The notes below the pieces were generated by a model. The model made no database searches. It saw only the letters and a list, made by a program, of their open reading frames with translations, and was not told the origin of the DNA. From NCBI RefSeq assembly GCF_014288055.1, contig NZ_JACOPK010000007.1, positions 98,462-162,461 on the forward strand: a DNA stretch of 64,000 nucleotides. The letters are read 5' to 3'. This stretch comes from Agathobaculum hominis. GTDB taxonomy: Bacteria; Bacillota; Clostridia; Oscillospirales; Butyricicoccaceae. Below, in pieces: positions 40,927-49,649 of this stretch; position 1 is the first letter of the stretch; every line of letters begins with the position of its first letter. A program made the position numbers and the translations under genes.

Positions 40927-42162
40927 ATGAAAGAGAACAATTTGGTCATCACCGGCATGGGCGCCGTGACGCCGGTCGGCATCGGCGTCAGCGAATACTG
41001 GAACGCGCTCAAGGAAGGAACGTGCGGTGTGGGCAAAATCACGCGCTTTGATGCAGGTGAAATGCCCGTGCAGATCGCGGCGGAGCTCAAGGATTTCGAT
41101 CCGACCGCCTATATGCCTAAGACGCTCGCGCGCACGATGGACCCGTTCATGCAGTTCGCCTTTATCGCCGCCGAGCAGGCAATCGCGGACAGCGGTCTGT
41201 GCATCGAGAGCGAGTCCGACCGCGTCGGCATCGTCATGGGTACCGCGATGGACGGCGTTACCACCGTTGCACAGACGCAGGCTGCCTTCGATGAGGGCAA
41301 GCGCGTCGGTCCGCGCTTCGTTCCGATGACCATCGGCAACATTGCTGCCGCGCAGATCGCTATCGCGCACGGCATTCACGGTCCCAGCCTGACGCTCAAC
41401 ACGGCCTGCTCCGCAGGCGGTGACGCGATCATGACCGCGACCATGCTGCTGAACTCCGGCGAGGCGGATGCTGTGCTCGCCGTTGGCGGCGAGAGCATCC
41501 TCTGCCCTATCGTTGTGTCCGGTCTCGCGCAGGCCAAGGCGCTTTCGCGCCGCAACGATGATCCCGAGCACGCCTGCCGTCCGTTTGATGCGGACCGCGA
41601 CGGCTTTGTCATCGGTGAGGGCGGCGGCGCGCTCCTGATTGAAACCGAGGAGCACGCGGTAAAGCGCGGCGCGACCATCTACGCCCGCCTTGCAGGCTGG
41701 GCGAACACCTCGGACGCACACCATGTCACTGCTCCCTGCCCGGACGGTGAGGGCGCAGCGCGCTGCATGAAGCTCGCGCTTGCGCGCGCCGGAATGCAGC
41801 CGTCCGACATCGGCTACATCAATGCGCACGGCACCTCGACGCCGCTCGGCGACAAGGCGGAAACGCTTGCTGTCAAGTCTGTGTTCGGCGGCCGCGAATG
41901 TGCGCCTCCGATGTCCTCGACCAAGTCCGCAACCGGTCATCTTATGGGTGCGGGCGGTCTGACCGAGGTCATCGCGTGCATCATGGCACTCCGCGAGGGC
42001 GTTCTTCCGCCGACGCTTCACCTCAACACCCCCGACCCGGACTGTGATCTTGACTATGTGCCGAATACTGCTCGAAAGGCCGATATTTCCGCGGCAATGA
42101 GCAATTCTCTCGGCTTTGGCGGCCAGAATTCCAGTATCATCGTAGCAAAATACGAATTATAA
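40927..42162 (+). CDS. fabF: 3-oxoacyl-ACP synthase II (FabF-type)
   Basis: A 411-residue ketosynthase with the complete Cys-His-His triad: Cys161 (NTACSAGGD), His301 (NAHGTSTPLGD) and His338 (SATGHLMGAGG). It extends acyl-ACP chains with malonyl-ACP. I start at ATG 40927, 6-11 bases after GGGGAA; the frame opens at 40789 through an untranslated leader. It is outside any fab cluster, and the following gene is an AMP-forming acyl ligase with its own promoter, so it may be a second FabF for a dedicated lipid rather than the housekeeping enzyme. Confidence 0.93.
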   Translation: MKENNLVITGMGAVTPVGIGVSEYWNALKEGTCGVGKITRFDAGEMPVQIAAELKDFDPTAYMPKTLARTMDPFMQFAFIAAEQAIADSGLCIESESDRVGIVMGTAMDGVTTVAQTQAAFDEGKRVGPRFVPMTIGNIAAAQIAIAHGIHGPSLTLNTACSAGGDAIMTATMLLNSGEADAVLAVGGESILCPIVVSGLAQAKALSRRNDDPEHACRPFDADRDGFVIGEGGGALLIETEEHAVKRGATIYARLAGWANTSDAHHVTAPCPDGEGAARCMKLALARAGMQPSDIGYINAHGTSTPLGDKAETLAVKSVFGGRECAPPMSSTKSATGHLMGAGGLTEVIACIMALREGVLPPTLHLNTPDPDCDLDYVPNTARKADISAAMSNSLGFGGQNSSIIVAKYEL

Positions 42163-42197
42163 CCGAACGGGCGGCCGATTTTTTTTCGCGCCGCCTG

Positions 42198-42225
42198 TTG
42201 CATTTTGCCGAAAATGTGTTATTAT
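42198..42225 (+). promoter_or_regulatory. Promoter of the acyl ligase
   Basis: TTGCAT (42198-42203) and TATTAT (42220-42225), spacer 16. Confidence 0.55.
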
Positions 42226-42303
42226 ATTTACACGATATAGTTTTACACTCTACATCATGTATTCAAATTTACGATTTATCTTTATGAAATGAGGCGACCC
42301 CAT

Positions 42304-43935
42304 TTGAGTTATACCTATGACGTTACCATGTTCCGCGATACATTCGAAAGCCGTTTTACCTATCTGAACGGTTTTCTGCGCAATGTTTCGCGTTTCGGAG
42401 ACCGTCCCGCCGTATTTGATCCGCATTCTGACCGCCGCTGGACCTACCGCGAGCTGAACTGCGAGGTCAACCGTCTTGCTCACGCGCTCCGCGCGGACGG
42501 CGTTGGCAAAAACGATGTGGTCATGTTTGCTCTGCTCAACTCTCCCGAGTTTGTCTTTTTCTACCTTGCCGCGCACAAAATCGGCGCGATCGCCTGCCCG
42601 GTGAATTACCGTCAGGGCTCCGGCGAAATTGCGCTCGTCATCGACGACAGCACGCCGAAGGTGTTCGTATACGACGCAGAATTTGGCGAGCTTTCGAGCC
42701 GGGCGCTCGAGATGTGTGAGAACAGGCCGGCCGTTGAGCTGGTTGTCGGCGCAGATGAGGATGCTGTCCTCCCCGCCGGACGCAGGCGCTACGAGGATTA
42801 TGTTTTCGAGCGTCCGGAGACCGATCCCCCGATCGATTTCGCGCCGCACATCTACGATGAAACGACCCGTCTGTATACCTCCGGCACGACCAACCGCCCC
42901 AAGGGCGTGCCGATCAACAACATCAACGAGGTGCTGTCCGCACACGATGTCATGATGCACTTCCCTCTCAGCCCGGTCGACCGCACGATGAACATGACCC
43001 CGTGGTTCCACCGCGGCGGTATTCACTCCGGCGGCCCCTGCCCGACGCTGTACGCCGGCGGCGAGGTCGTTATCCTGCGTGATTTTGCGCCGCGCACCTG
43101 TCTGGAATATGCAGAAAAATACGCGATTTCTTTCCTGATCGGTGTGCCGACCATTATTGCGATGCTCGCGCGCACGCAGGAGCGCTCCCCGGCCGATCTG
43201 TCTGCTCTGCGCGGCATCGTCACCATGGGTGCGCCGTTCGAGAAAAGCGCGTGCGAGAAATACATGAAGCTGCTGACGCCCAACATTTTCAACGGCTACG
43301 GCACGACCGAGACGTTCTGGAATACATTCCTGCGTCCCTTTGACCTGCCCGACAACGCAGGCTCTGCCGGACGCTCGTGCACGGACGATGAGGTTCGTCT
43401 TGTTGCCCTGCGGCCGAACGGCGAGCGCTCCGAGCCGGATGAGACCGTGCCGCGCGACAGCGAGACCCCGGGCGAGATCATCATCTCCTCCCCTGCCAAG
43501 AGCGCTTTCTGCTACTTCAACAACGAGGAAATGACCGAAAAGAAGTTCTACAAGGGCTGGCTCTATACCGGCGACGTCGGCACATGGGACGAGAACGAGT
43601 TTGTGACCGTTTCCGGCCGCCGCGACGACATGATCGTTTCGGCCGGCGAAAATATTTATCCGGCGCAGATCGAGGCCGTGCTCAATGAGCATCCCAAGGT
43701 TGCGGAAAGCGCCGTCATCGGCATACCGGACAAGCTGCGCGGCGAGGTCGTCGCGGCGTATGTCGTGGCAAAGGATCCGTCGCTCACAGTCGAGGAGCTC
43801 AAGGATTACTGCACGCACAGTCCGATGCTCTCCTCGTACAAGTGGCCGCGCGCCTATCATATCGTGGACGAGCTGCCGCATACGGCAACCGGCAAGCTGA
43901 TGCACTACAAGCTGAGAAGCTACGCGAAAAATTAA
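42304..43935 (+). CDS. AMP-binding acyl-CoA synthetase / acid-CoA ligase
   Basis: A 543-residue member of the adenylate-forming family. Motifs: P-loop-like TSGTTNRPKGVP, NGYGTTETFW, TGDVGTWDENEF, GRRDDMIVSAGENIYP and the C-terminal catalytic Lys in TATGKLMHYKL. It activates a carboxylic acid as acyl-AMP and loads CoA. The TTG at 42304 follows GAGGCG and gives MSYTYDVTMF; the ATG at 42289 has no site. Start is moderately uncertain. The acid substrate is not evident. Placed after fabF and before a terminator. Confidence 0.9.
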   Translation: MSYTYDVTMFRDTFESRFTYLNGFLRNVSRFGDRPAVFDPHSDRRWTYRELNCEVNRLAHALRADGVGKNDVVMFALLNSPEFVFFYLAAHKIGAIACPVNYRQGSGEIALVIDDSTPKVFVYDAEFGELSSRALEMCENRPAVELVVGADEDAVLPAGRRRYEDYVFERPETDPPIDFAPHIYDETTRLYTSGTTNRPKGVPINNINEVLSAHDVMMHFPLSPVDRTMNMTPWFHRGGIHSGGPCPTLYAGGEVVILRDFAPRTCLEYAEKYAISFLIGVPTIIAMLARTQERSPADLSALRGIVTMGAPFEKSACEKYMKLLTPNIFNGYGTTETFWNTFLRPFDLPDNAGSAGRSCTDDEVRLVALRPNGERSEPDETVPRDSETPGEIIISSPAKSAFCYFNNEEMTEKKFYKGWLYTGDVGTWDENEFVTVSGRRDDMIVSAGENIYPAQIEAVLNEHPKVAESAVIGIPDKLRGEVVAAYVVAKDPSLTVEELKDYCTHSPMLSSYKWPRAYHIVDELPHTATGKLMHYKLRSYAKN

Positions 43936-43977
43936 AAATGCCCCTCTCGAGGGCGCGTCAACCCTGAAATGAGGGCA

Positions 43978-44020
43978 AAAAGAGGCAGGATCACCGAAGT
44001 GATCCCGCCTCTTTCGTTTT
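43978..44020. terminator. Terminator between the acyl ligase and decarboxylase beta genes
   Basis: AAAGAGGC/GCCTCTTT outer and GGATCAC/GTGATCC inner arms, T-rich on both strands, convergent genes. Confidence 0.8.
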
Positions 44021-44035
44021 GCCTTAGACTGCATT

Positions 44036-45187
44036 TTACGCGCCGAACACCTTGAGCATAAAGCCTGCGGCTACCGCAGAGCCGATAACGCCTGCGACAT
44101 TCGGGCCCATAGCGTGCATGAGCAGGAAGTTTACCGGATTGGCCTTCTGACCCTCGACCTGCGAAACGCGCGCCGCCATCGGGACAGCGGAGACGCCTGC
44201 CGAGCCGATCAGCGGATTGACCTTGCCGCCGGTGAGCTTGCACATGATCTTTCCGAAAACCAGACCGCCCACCGTCGAGAAAATAAACGCGAGAAGGCCG
44301 AGAATGATGATCTTAATGGTATCCCAGGTCAGGAAGGTCGAGGCGATCGCCTTGCAGCCGACCGACAGACCGAGGAAAATAGTAACGATGTTGCACAGCG
44401 CGTTCTGCGCGGTGTCGGACAGGCGGTCGGTCAGACCGCATTCGCGCAGCAGATTGCCGAGCATGAGCATGCCGATCAGCGGCGCAGTGTCCGGAATGAG
44501 CAGGATGACGACAGTCGCGACCGCGATCGGGAAGATGATCTTCTCGGTCTTGGAGACCGGACGAAGCTGCTCCATCTTGATCTCGCGCTCCTTCCGAGTC
44601 GTCAGCAGACGCATGATCGGCGGCTGGATGAGCGGAATGAGCGCCATGTAGGAATATGCCGCAATAGCGATCGCCGGAAGATAATCCGCTGCAAGACGGG
44701 ATGCGACAAGGATGGAGGTCGGGCCGTCTGCGCCGCCGATGATGGCGATGGCTGCGGCTACTGCGGACGGGAAGCCGAGTGCCAGCGCGAGCAGGAACGC
44801 CGAGAAAATGCCGAGCTGTGCCGCTGCACCGAGCAGCAGCGAGGACGGACGGGCGATCAGCGGACCGAAATCAGTCATCGCGCCGATGCCGAGAAAGATG
44901 ATGGACGGATAGATCGCGTGCTGTACGCCCTGATAGAAGACCCAGAGCATGCCAGGGCTCGAGCCGTCGACCGGCGCGTTCAGCAGACCGGTGAGCGGAA
45001 AGTTGGCGAGCAGCATGCCGAATGCGATCGGAATGAGCAGCAGCGGCTCAAATCTTTTGCCGATGCCGAGATACAGCAGCACGAACGAAATCAGGATCAT
45101 GATCAGGCTGCGCGGATCTTCGAGAAACGCCGCGAAGCCGGAATCTGCCAGAATGCTGCCGAGCGCACTGAAAAACGAAAATTGCAT
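44036..45187 (-). CDS. Na+-translocating decarboxylase beta subunit (OadB/GcdB type)
   Basis: A 383-residue membrane protein with about nine to ten helices and the conserved IGGADGPTSI region containing the Asp that binds Na+, plus FLGLSVGCKA and NPLIGSAGVSAVPMAARV. It decarboxylates carboxybiotin and pumps Na+ out of the cell. Last gene of the operon with the carboxyltransferase, gamma/delta-type subunit and biotin carrier. Confidence 0.96.
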   Translation of the reverse strand: MQFSFFSALGSILADSGFAAFLEDPRSLIMILISFVLLYLGIGKRFEPLLLIPIAFGMLLANFPLTGLLNAPVDGSSPGMLWVFYQGVQHAIYPSIIFLGIGAMTDFGPLIARPSSLLLGAAAQLGIFSAFLLALALGFPSAVAAAIAIIGGADGPTSILVASRLAADYLPAIAIAAYSYMALIPLIQPPIMRLLTTRKEREIKMEQLRPVSKTEKIIFPIAVATVVILLIPDTAPLIGMLMLGNLLRECGLTDRLSDTAQNALCNIVTIFLGLSVGCKAIASTFLTWDTIKIIILGLLAFIFSTVGGLVFGKIMCKLTGGKVNPLIGSAGVSAVPMAARVSQVEGQKANPVNFLLMHAMGPNVAGVIGSAVAAGFMLKVFGA

Positions 45188-45202
45188 ATCGAGCGCCTCC
45201 CG

Positions 45203-45580
45203 TTACATCGTGCAGAGCGGTGCGCCGGTAGCGACGCTTGCGCCCTTCTGCACGCAGATCGAGCCGATCGTGCCGGCGCGGGGCGCACAGATCTCATTCT
45301 CCATTTTCATCGCCTCGAGGATGAACAGGACGTCGCCTGCATTTACCTGCTGGCCGGCGGTGCAGCGGATGTCGAGGATAGTACCCGGCATCGGAGCCGC
45401 AACCGTCTCACCGCCTGCCGGAGCTGCGGCCGGGGCCGGAGCCGGTGCGGCAGCCGGAGCCGGCGCCGGTGCTGCCTTGGGTGCGGAAGCGGGCGCTGCG
45501 CCGACCGGCGTGCCCGTGACCGTGCCGCGTTCTACGATGACTTCATATTGCTTGCCGTTGAGCGATACCATATATTTCAT
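45203..45580 (-). CDS. Biotin carboxyl carrier subunit
   Basis: A 125-residue carrier: residues 1-20 a short strand region, then an Ala/Pro-rich flexible linker (about 28-55), then the biotinyl domain with the biotin-accepting Lys in EAMKMEN. It shuttles CO2 as carboxybiotin from the carboxyltransferase to the beta subunit. Between the OadG-like and beta genes, 15 bases from each. Confidence 0.95.
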   Translation of the reverse strand: MKYMVSLNGKQYEVIVERGTVTGTPVGAAPASAPKAAPAPAPAAAPAPAPAAAPAGGETVAAPMPGTILDIRCTAGQQVNAGDVLFILEAMKMENEICAPRAGTIGSICVQKGASVATGAPLCTM

Positions 45581-45594
45581 TGTCGTTTTCCCCC

Positions 45595-45915
45595 TTAAAC
45601 TGCCTTGATGGACTTAAATACAAGCTCGTCGAGCGGAATGCCGGTCTCGTGGCTGACGATAGCCATGACGCAGGCGGTCTGCGTCTCGTCGATGCCCTCG
45701 AGGACAACGACTGCCGGTGCCGCCGGAACAGGCGCCGGTGCCGGTGCAGCCGCCGGAGCCGAGGCCGCTTCACTGCCCTTCCCCGCGATCGCGCCGACCG
45801 CACGGGAAACAATGACGATGATGCCCCAGAGCACCGCGAGCATGAGAAAAACGATAAAGAAGCCGGAAACCGCGATCATGAGCGCGTCTAAAATTCCGAG
45901 AGGATCGTGTACCAT
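45595..45915 (-). CDS. Decarboxylase gamma-type subunit (OadG family)
   Basis: A 106-residue protein with one N-terminal membrane helix (LMIAVSGFFIVFLMLAVLWG), an Ala/Pro linker and a short C-terminal domain. Members anchor the carboxyltransferase to the membrane complex. It begins 3 bases after the carboxyltransferase stop codon. Confidence 0.88.
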   Translation of the reverse strand: MVHDPLGILDALMIAVSGFFIVFLMLAVLWGIIVIVSRAVGAIAGKGSEAASAPAAAPAPAPVPAAPAVVVLEGIDETQTACVMAIVSHETGIPLDELVFKSIKAV

Positions 45916-45918
45916 GGA

Positions 45919-47295
45919 TCAGTTTACCTCCTTAAAGGAATAGCTTGCCGTAAAGGTCTGCTCGCGACGCGCAAGGAACTGCTCGCTCTGCTGCGGGAAA
46001 GCGATGTACGAGAGCACATCCTCCTCGCTGCGGGCATGCTGACCGAGATGTTCGCGCGCCGCCGGAAATTCGGGCTCGAGCGTATCTGCATAGCGGCCGG
46101 TCATCGGCTTATCGTCACCGAGCACCTTTTTCGCAAGCTCCTCATCGATCTTTCCGGGTGCGCGGCCGTACTCGCCATGGATATAGCTCTTGATCTCCTT
46201 GCCGATCGACTTGTATCGTCCGCCCAGCAGAACATTCACGGTTGCCTGTACGCCGACCATCTGCGACAGCGGCGTAACGAGCGGCGGGTAGCCGAGGTCT
46301 GCACGCACGCGCGGCGTTTCCTCGAGCACCTGATCGAGCTTGTCGATGGCGTTCTGTGCCTTGAGCTGAGCGACAAGGTTGGAGAGCATGCCGCCCGGGA
46401 TCTGATAAACGAGCGCATCGGTCTTGGTCGAGAGCACATAGGGGTCGAACAGGCCGTTTTCGGTGAATTTATTTTTGATCGGAACGAAATAATCGTTGAT
46501 CTCCTTGAGCTCCTTCGTATCCACGCCGCAGTCGTAACCCATCTGCGTGAGCGCGTACACGAGCGACTCGGTCGCAGGCTGACTCGTACCGCCCGAAAAG
46601 GCCGAGGTCGCGCAGTCAATGCCTGCGGCGCCGGCCTCCGCCGCCTTGAGATAGGTCATATAGCCGAGTCCGGTCGTCGCGTGTGTATGAACGTAGATCG
46701 GAATGCTGATATTCTCCTTGAGAGCGGAGACAAGGTCGAAGCACTCCTTCGGACTCATAATACCGGCCATATCCTTGATGCAGAGCGAGTGACAGCCCAT
46801 CTGCTCGATCTGTTTGCCAAGGGAGACAAACATCTCGAGGTTATGGATCGGACTGAGCGTATAGCAGATACAGCCCTGTGCATGACCGCCGGCCTTGATG
46901 CACTCGTCCACCGCAGTCTCGATGTTGCGCAGGTCGTTGAGCGCGTCGAAGATACGGATGATATCCATGCCGTTCTCGATACTCTTGCGCACGAAGCGGC
47001 GCACAGTATCATCCGAATAATGATGGTAGCCGAGCAGATTCTGACCGCGCAGCAGCATTTGCAGCTTGGTATTTTTCATGTGTGATTTGATGTTGCGGAG
47101 CCGCTCCCACGGATCCTCGTTCAGATATCGCAGACAACTGTCAAATGTCGCGCCGCCCCAGCATTCAATGGAGTGGTAGCCTGCCTTATCCATGTCATCA
47201 AGAATACCCTGAAAGTCGGAAAACGGCATACGGGTCGCGATCAGCGACTGCTGCGCATCGCGCAGCACGGTCTCGGTGATGTGTATTTGTTTCAC
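45919..47295 (-). CDS. Carboxyltransferase (oxaloacetate decarboxylase alpha / pyruvate carboxylase B type)
   Basis: A 458-residue TIM-barrel carboxyltransferase: LRDAQQSLIATRM (metal-binding Asp), ECWGGATFD, the carboxylated-Lys motif CIKDMAGIM and metal His pair YVHTHATTGLG. It takes the carboxylate from oxaloacetate (or a similar acid) onto biotin. It lacks its own biotin domain, which is encoded separately at 45.2 kb. The GTG at 47293-47295 follows AAGGAGGGG at 7 bases. First gene of the four-gene operon. Confidence 0.94.
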   Translation of the reverse strand: MKQIHITETVLRDAQQSLIATRMPFSDFQGILDDMDKAGYHSIECWGGATFDSCLRYLNEDPWERLRNIKSHMKNTKLQMLLRGQNLLGYHHYSDDTVRRFVRKSIENGMDIIRIFDALNDLRNIETAVDECIKAGGHAQGCICYTLSPIHNLEMFVSLGKQIEQMGCHSLCIKDMAGIMSPKECFDLVSALKENISIPIYVHTHATTGLGYMTYLKAAEAGAAGIDCATSAFSGGTSQPATESLVYALTQMGYDCGVDTKELKEINDYFVPIKNKFTENGLFDPYVLSTKTDALVYQIPGGMLSNLVAQLKAQNAIDKLDQVLEETPRVRADLGYPPLVTPLSQMVGVQATVNVLLGGRYKSIGKEIKSYIHGEYGRAPGKIDEELAKKVLGDDKPMTGRYADTLEPEFPAAREHLGQHARSEEDVLSYIAFPQQSEQFLARREQTFTASYSFKEVN

Positions 47296-47373
47296 ATTTT
47301 GCCCCTCCTTCGGCAGCAGAGCAGGCCGGGCGCAATAAATGCGCTCCCTGTTCCCACTTTTCTGCATAAATGT

Positions 47374-47402
47374 ATCATATCACGTTCGGAGAGTGCGTGC
47401 AA
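47374..47402 (-). promoter_or_regulatory. Promoter of the Na+ decarboxylase operon
   Basis: TTGCAC (47397-47402) and TATGAT (47374-47379), minus strand, spacer 17. Confidence 0.7.
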
Positions 47403-47493
47403 TGCTTTTTCACACTGAAGTGCGTTCTGTTTTTCAAAATCATGCGAAATCTTCAAAATTACATTTCTTTGTTTAAAACTGTGGTTTTTTTGA

Positions 47494-47522
47494 TTGACTT
47501 TCTGTTTTATATATTGTATATT
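47494..47522 (+). promoter_or_regulatory. Candidate plus-strand promoter upstream of the tRNA array
   Basis: TTGACT (47494-47499) and TATATT (47517-47522), spacer 17, in an AT-rich stretch 260 bases before the first tRNA-like unit. No gene is visible between 47403 and 47784. Confidence 0.4.
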
Positions 47523-47784
47523 ATATATGTTGTCTGAATTTTTAAGATTCCAGATTCGTATATAGCTTTGCCGCCGCACCCCCGGGCTGAGGGAACATCG
47601 TGTCTCCTAAGCATGTGTTTTATCACAGAGAATTTTCTCTTGTCGCGGGCCGTTGTTAGATAAAGATACGAATAGATTTTGGAGTTTACTCATTCCGGAC
47701 CGCGAAAAAACGTGAAATATGACGCGCAACAAAATCGCCCTTTAAGCACTGTATTTCACGCAAATCACACCATTTTTAATACCT

Positions 47785-47877
47785 GTCTCAGTAGCTCAGT
47801 TGGATAGAGCACATGCCTCCTAAGCGGCAGATGGTTCGATTCCTTCGAGCCTTGAAAATTGCATAAAACTTATAAAT
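47785..47877 (+). pseudogene. tRNA-Arg(CCT) 5'-half remnant, unit 1 of a 93-bp tandem repeat
   Basis: The first 41 bases match the intact tRNA at 47971 with two changes, through the D arm and anticodon loop CTCCTAA. After that the sequence diverges: the 3' side of the anticodon stem loses two pairs and the 3' acceptor strand does not pair with GTCTCAG. It is therefore not a working tRNA. The spacer (GAAAATTGCATAAA) repeats in unit 2. Confidence 0.75.
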
Positions 47878-47970
47878 GTCTCAGTAGCTCAGCTGGATAG
47901 AGCACACGCCTCCTAAGCGGCAGATTGTTCGATTCCTTCGAGCAGTGAAAATTGCATAAATCTTAAAAAT
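47878..47970 (+). pseudogene. tRNA-Arg(CCT) 5'-half remnant, unit 2 of the tandem repeat
   Basis: Same length (93 bases) as unit 1 and nearly identical to it, with a 5' half identical to the intact tRNA. The same nonmatching 3' half is present. Probably the trace of repeated integration or unequal recombination at the tRNA. Confidence 0.75.
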
Positions 47971-48047
47971 GTCTCAGTAGCTCAGCTGGATAGAGCACAC
48001 GCCTCCTAAGCGTGGGGTCGGAGGTTCAAATCCTCTCTGGGACGCCA
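47971..48047 (+). tRNA. tRNA-Arg(CCT), integration site of the mobile element
   Basis: Complete cloverleaf: acceptor GTCTCAG/CTGGGAC, D arm GCTC/GAGC, anticodon stem CACGC/GCGTG with loop CTCCTAA (anticodon CCT, Arg), T arm GGAGG/CCTCT around TTCAAAT, discriminator G and encoded CCA at 48045-48047. The integrase gene of the element ends 188 bases downstream and points toward the tRNA, the usual arrangement at a left attachment site. Confidence 0.95.
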
Positions 48048-48055
48048 GAAAGCAC

Positions 48056-48093
48056 CGCTGCAAGCCTTTTTTCGGGGTTTGCAGCGTTTTTTT
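48056..48093 (+). terminator. Terminator after tRNA-Arg
   Basis: CGCTGCAA/TTGCAGCG arms and a seven-T run. Confidence 0.85.
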
Positions 48094-48103
48094 GTTCCTC
48101 CTT

Positions 48104-48140
48104 CTCCCGGTAATTTCACTTCCGTTACCGGGAGATTTTT
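48104..48140 (+). terminator. Second hairpin with T tail
   Basis: CTCCCGGTAA/TTACCGGGAG arms followed by ATTTTT; lies at the element side of the tRNA. Confidence 0.7.
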
Positions 48141-48159
48141 ATACGCCGCATGATGTATA

Positions 48160-48220
48160 TTTGCTAATTGGACTCGAACGCTTTTCAGAAATTTGCTAAG
48201 AAAATTCTGCGGTTTGCTAA
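48160..48220 (+). repeat. Three TTTGCTAA direct repeats, probable integrase arm sites
   Basis: TTTGCTAA occurs at 48160-48167, 48192-48199 and 48213-48220 between the tRNA and the int stop codon. Short repeated sites in this position are where the N-terminal domain of tyrosine integrases binds. Confidence 0.5.
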
Positions 48221-48234
48221 TTCGATTTTTCGGA

Positions 48235-49629
48235 TCACTTTGCCGGGGCTTGCGCTGCTATCAGGGCTGCGAGCGCACTTGCCAGCTCCGGCGACTTCTG
48301 AAGCTGCTCCACAAGGCTTTCAAGGTCCAGGGTCGCAGGTTCCGATTTTGCCGGTTCTTCCGGCGGACGGACGTTGCGAAGATCAGGCTTGGCATAGAAG
48401 GCTGTCTCGAATTTCTGAGCATTGACCTTTCTATCCTCGTCCAGAATGTGAGCATAGATACTGGTTATCATGTCGATCTCGGCATGGCCTGTATCGCCCT
48501 GGGTGGCTTTCAGATCGCCGTGGTTCAGTTTCAGCTTGTAGGTGGTACTGGAATGACGGAGAGAATGAAAGACCACCTTCGGCAGCCCTGCGTCCTCACG
48601 GAGCTTTGCAAACTCTTTGAGGATGATCCGATCCTCGCAGGGGCGGCCATTGGGAAGTGCTACAACCAGATTGAAGTCCTGATACTCGTCACCCAGGAAG
48701 CCTTTCAGCTCGTCCTGGGACTTCTTCCATTCCCGCAGGATGTAAGCCAGCGTTTTCGGCAGCCACACCTTACGGATGCTGGAATCGGTTTTCGGCTTTT
48801 TCAGAATAATTCTTGTGCTGGTGTTCGGCATGAGCGGAGTGAAGATGTAATAGATATCCTTCTCACCCAGCGTTTCAATCGCCCGTTTGGAAGCCCTCGT
48901 CAGCTCCTTGTCGATGTAGACATAGGCATTATCCGCCGCAATATCTTCATCGGAAATATGGACGTTCTCCCAGGTCAGCCCCAGGATTTCACCCATACGC
49001 AGAGAGCAGGCAAAGGAAAGGTTCATTGCCACATAGAGCTTGCTGTCTGTGCATTTGTCCAGGGCAAGGCGGATCATATCCGCTGTCCAGATATCCCGTT
49101 TCGCATACTCCGTTTTCGGGAGGATCACATTGTCAAAGGGATTTCTTGCAATGATTTCCCATCGTACCGCCTGCTTAAAAGCACACCGCAGGAGCTTGAT
49201 GATCTTTTCAATGGTCTTGTCGCTGACATAGGTGGTAACGGCCTTTCGGGTCTTGGTAGACACCGACTTGGTTTTCTGCAAGGTCTGGATATAACCGTCA
49301 ACCGCACGGGGAGTAACCGCCTGTACCTCCATATCTCCAATAATCGGATTGATATAGTTCGCAATCAGCGCCGTTTGGCTGTCATACATAGACACGCCCC
49401 ATTTCTTTTCTCCGTAAAGAGATACGAAGTCATAAAGGAACTCGGTAATCGTCTGATTGCTTGGCGGTAGAAAAGTTCCCGTGTGCTGCTGATTTTCGAT
49501 TTCCGCCTTGCGCTTTAAGGCCTCTTTGTGGGTATGCCAAGTTTCCCACTTCTGTTTGGTTTCTCCGTTTTCGTCCACATAGTTGTAAACAACGGAATAG
49601 TTTTTCTTTCGCTTGATTATAGATGCCAT
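48235..49629 (-). CDS. int: Tyrosine-type integrase of the mobile element
   Basis: A 464-residue phage/ICE-type integrase: N-terminal arm-binding domain (SIIKRKKNYSVVYNY), SAM-like core-binding domain (about 65-170), and the catalytic domain with Arg in CSLRMGEILGL, HxxR in FHSLRHSS, the TGH motif and the nucleophile Tyr in SIYAHILDE. The tail after residue 420 is an Ala/Glu extension. The ATG 49627-49629 follows a GGAAGA site. Points to the tRNA-Arg attachment site; preceded by the xis-like gene. Confidence 0.96.
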   Translation of the reverse strand: MASIIKRKKNYSVVYNYVDENGETKQKWETWHTHKEALKRKAEIENQQHTGTFLPPSNQTITEFLYDFVSLYGEKKWGVSMYDSQTALIANYINPIIGDMEVQAVTPRAVDGYIQTLQKTKSVSTKTRKAVTTYVSDKTIEKIIKLLRCAFKQAVRWEIIARNPFDNVILPKTEYAKRDIWTADMIRLALDKCTDSKLYVAMNLSFACSLRMGEILGLTWENVHISDEDIAADNAYVYIDKELTRASKRAIETLGEKDIYYIFTPLMPNTSTRIILKKPKTDSSIRKVWLPKTLAYILREWKKSQDELKGFLGDEYQDFNLVVALPNGRPCEDRIILKEFAKLREDAGLPKVVFHSLRHSSTTYKLKLNHGDLKATQGDTGHAEIDMITSIYAHILDEDRKVNAQKFETAFYAKPDLRNVRPPEEPAKSEPATLDLESLVEQLQKSPELASALAALIAAQAPAK

Positions 49630-49649
49630 ATCGTTCTTCCTTTCTTGGA

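Noticed and set aside
47785..47970. Two further tRNA-Arg genes
   Set aside because: Anticodon stems lack two pairs and the 3' acceptor strands do not pair with GTCTCAG, so they are remnants.
48160..48220. TTTGCTAA repeats as a CRISPR-like array
   Set aside because: Only three 8-bp copies with unequal spacing of 32 and 21 bases; better explained as integrase binding sites.
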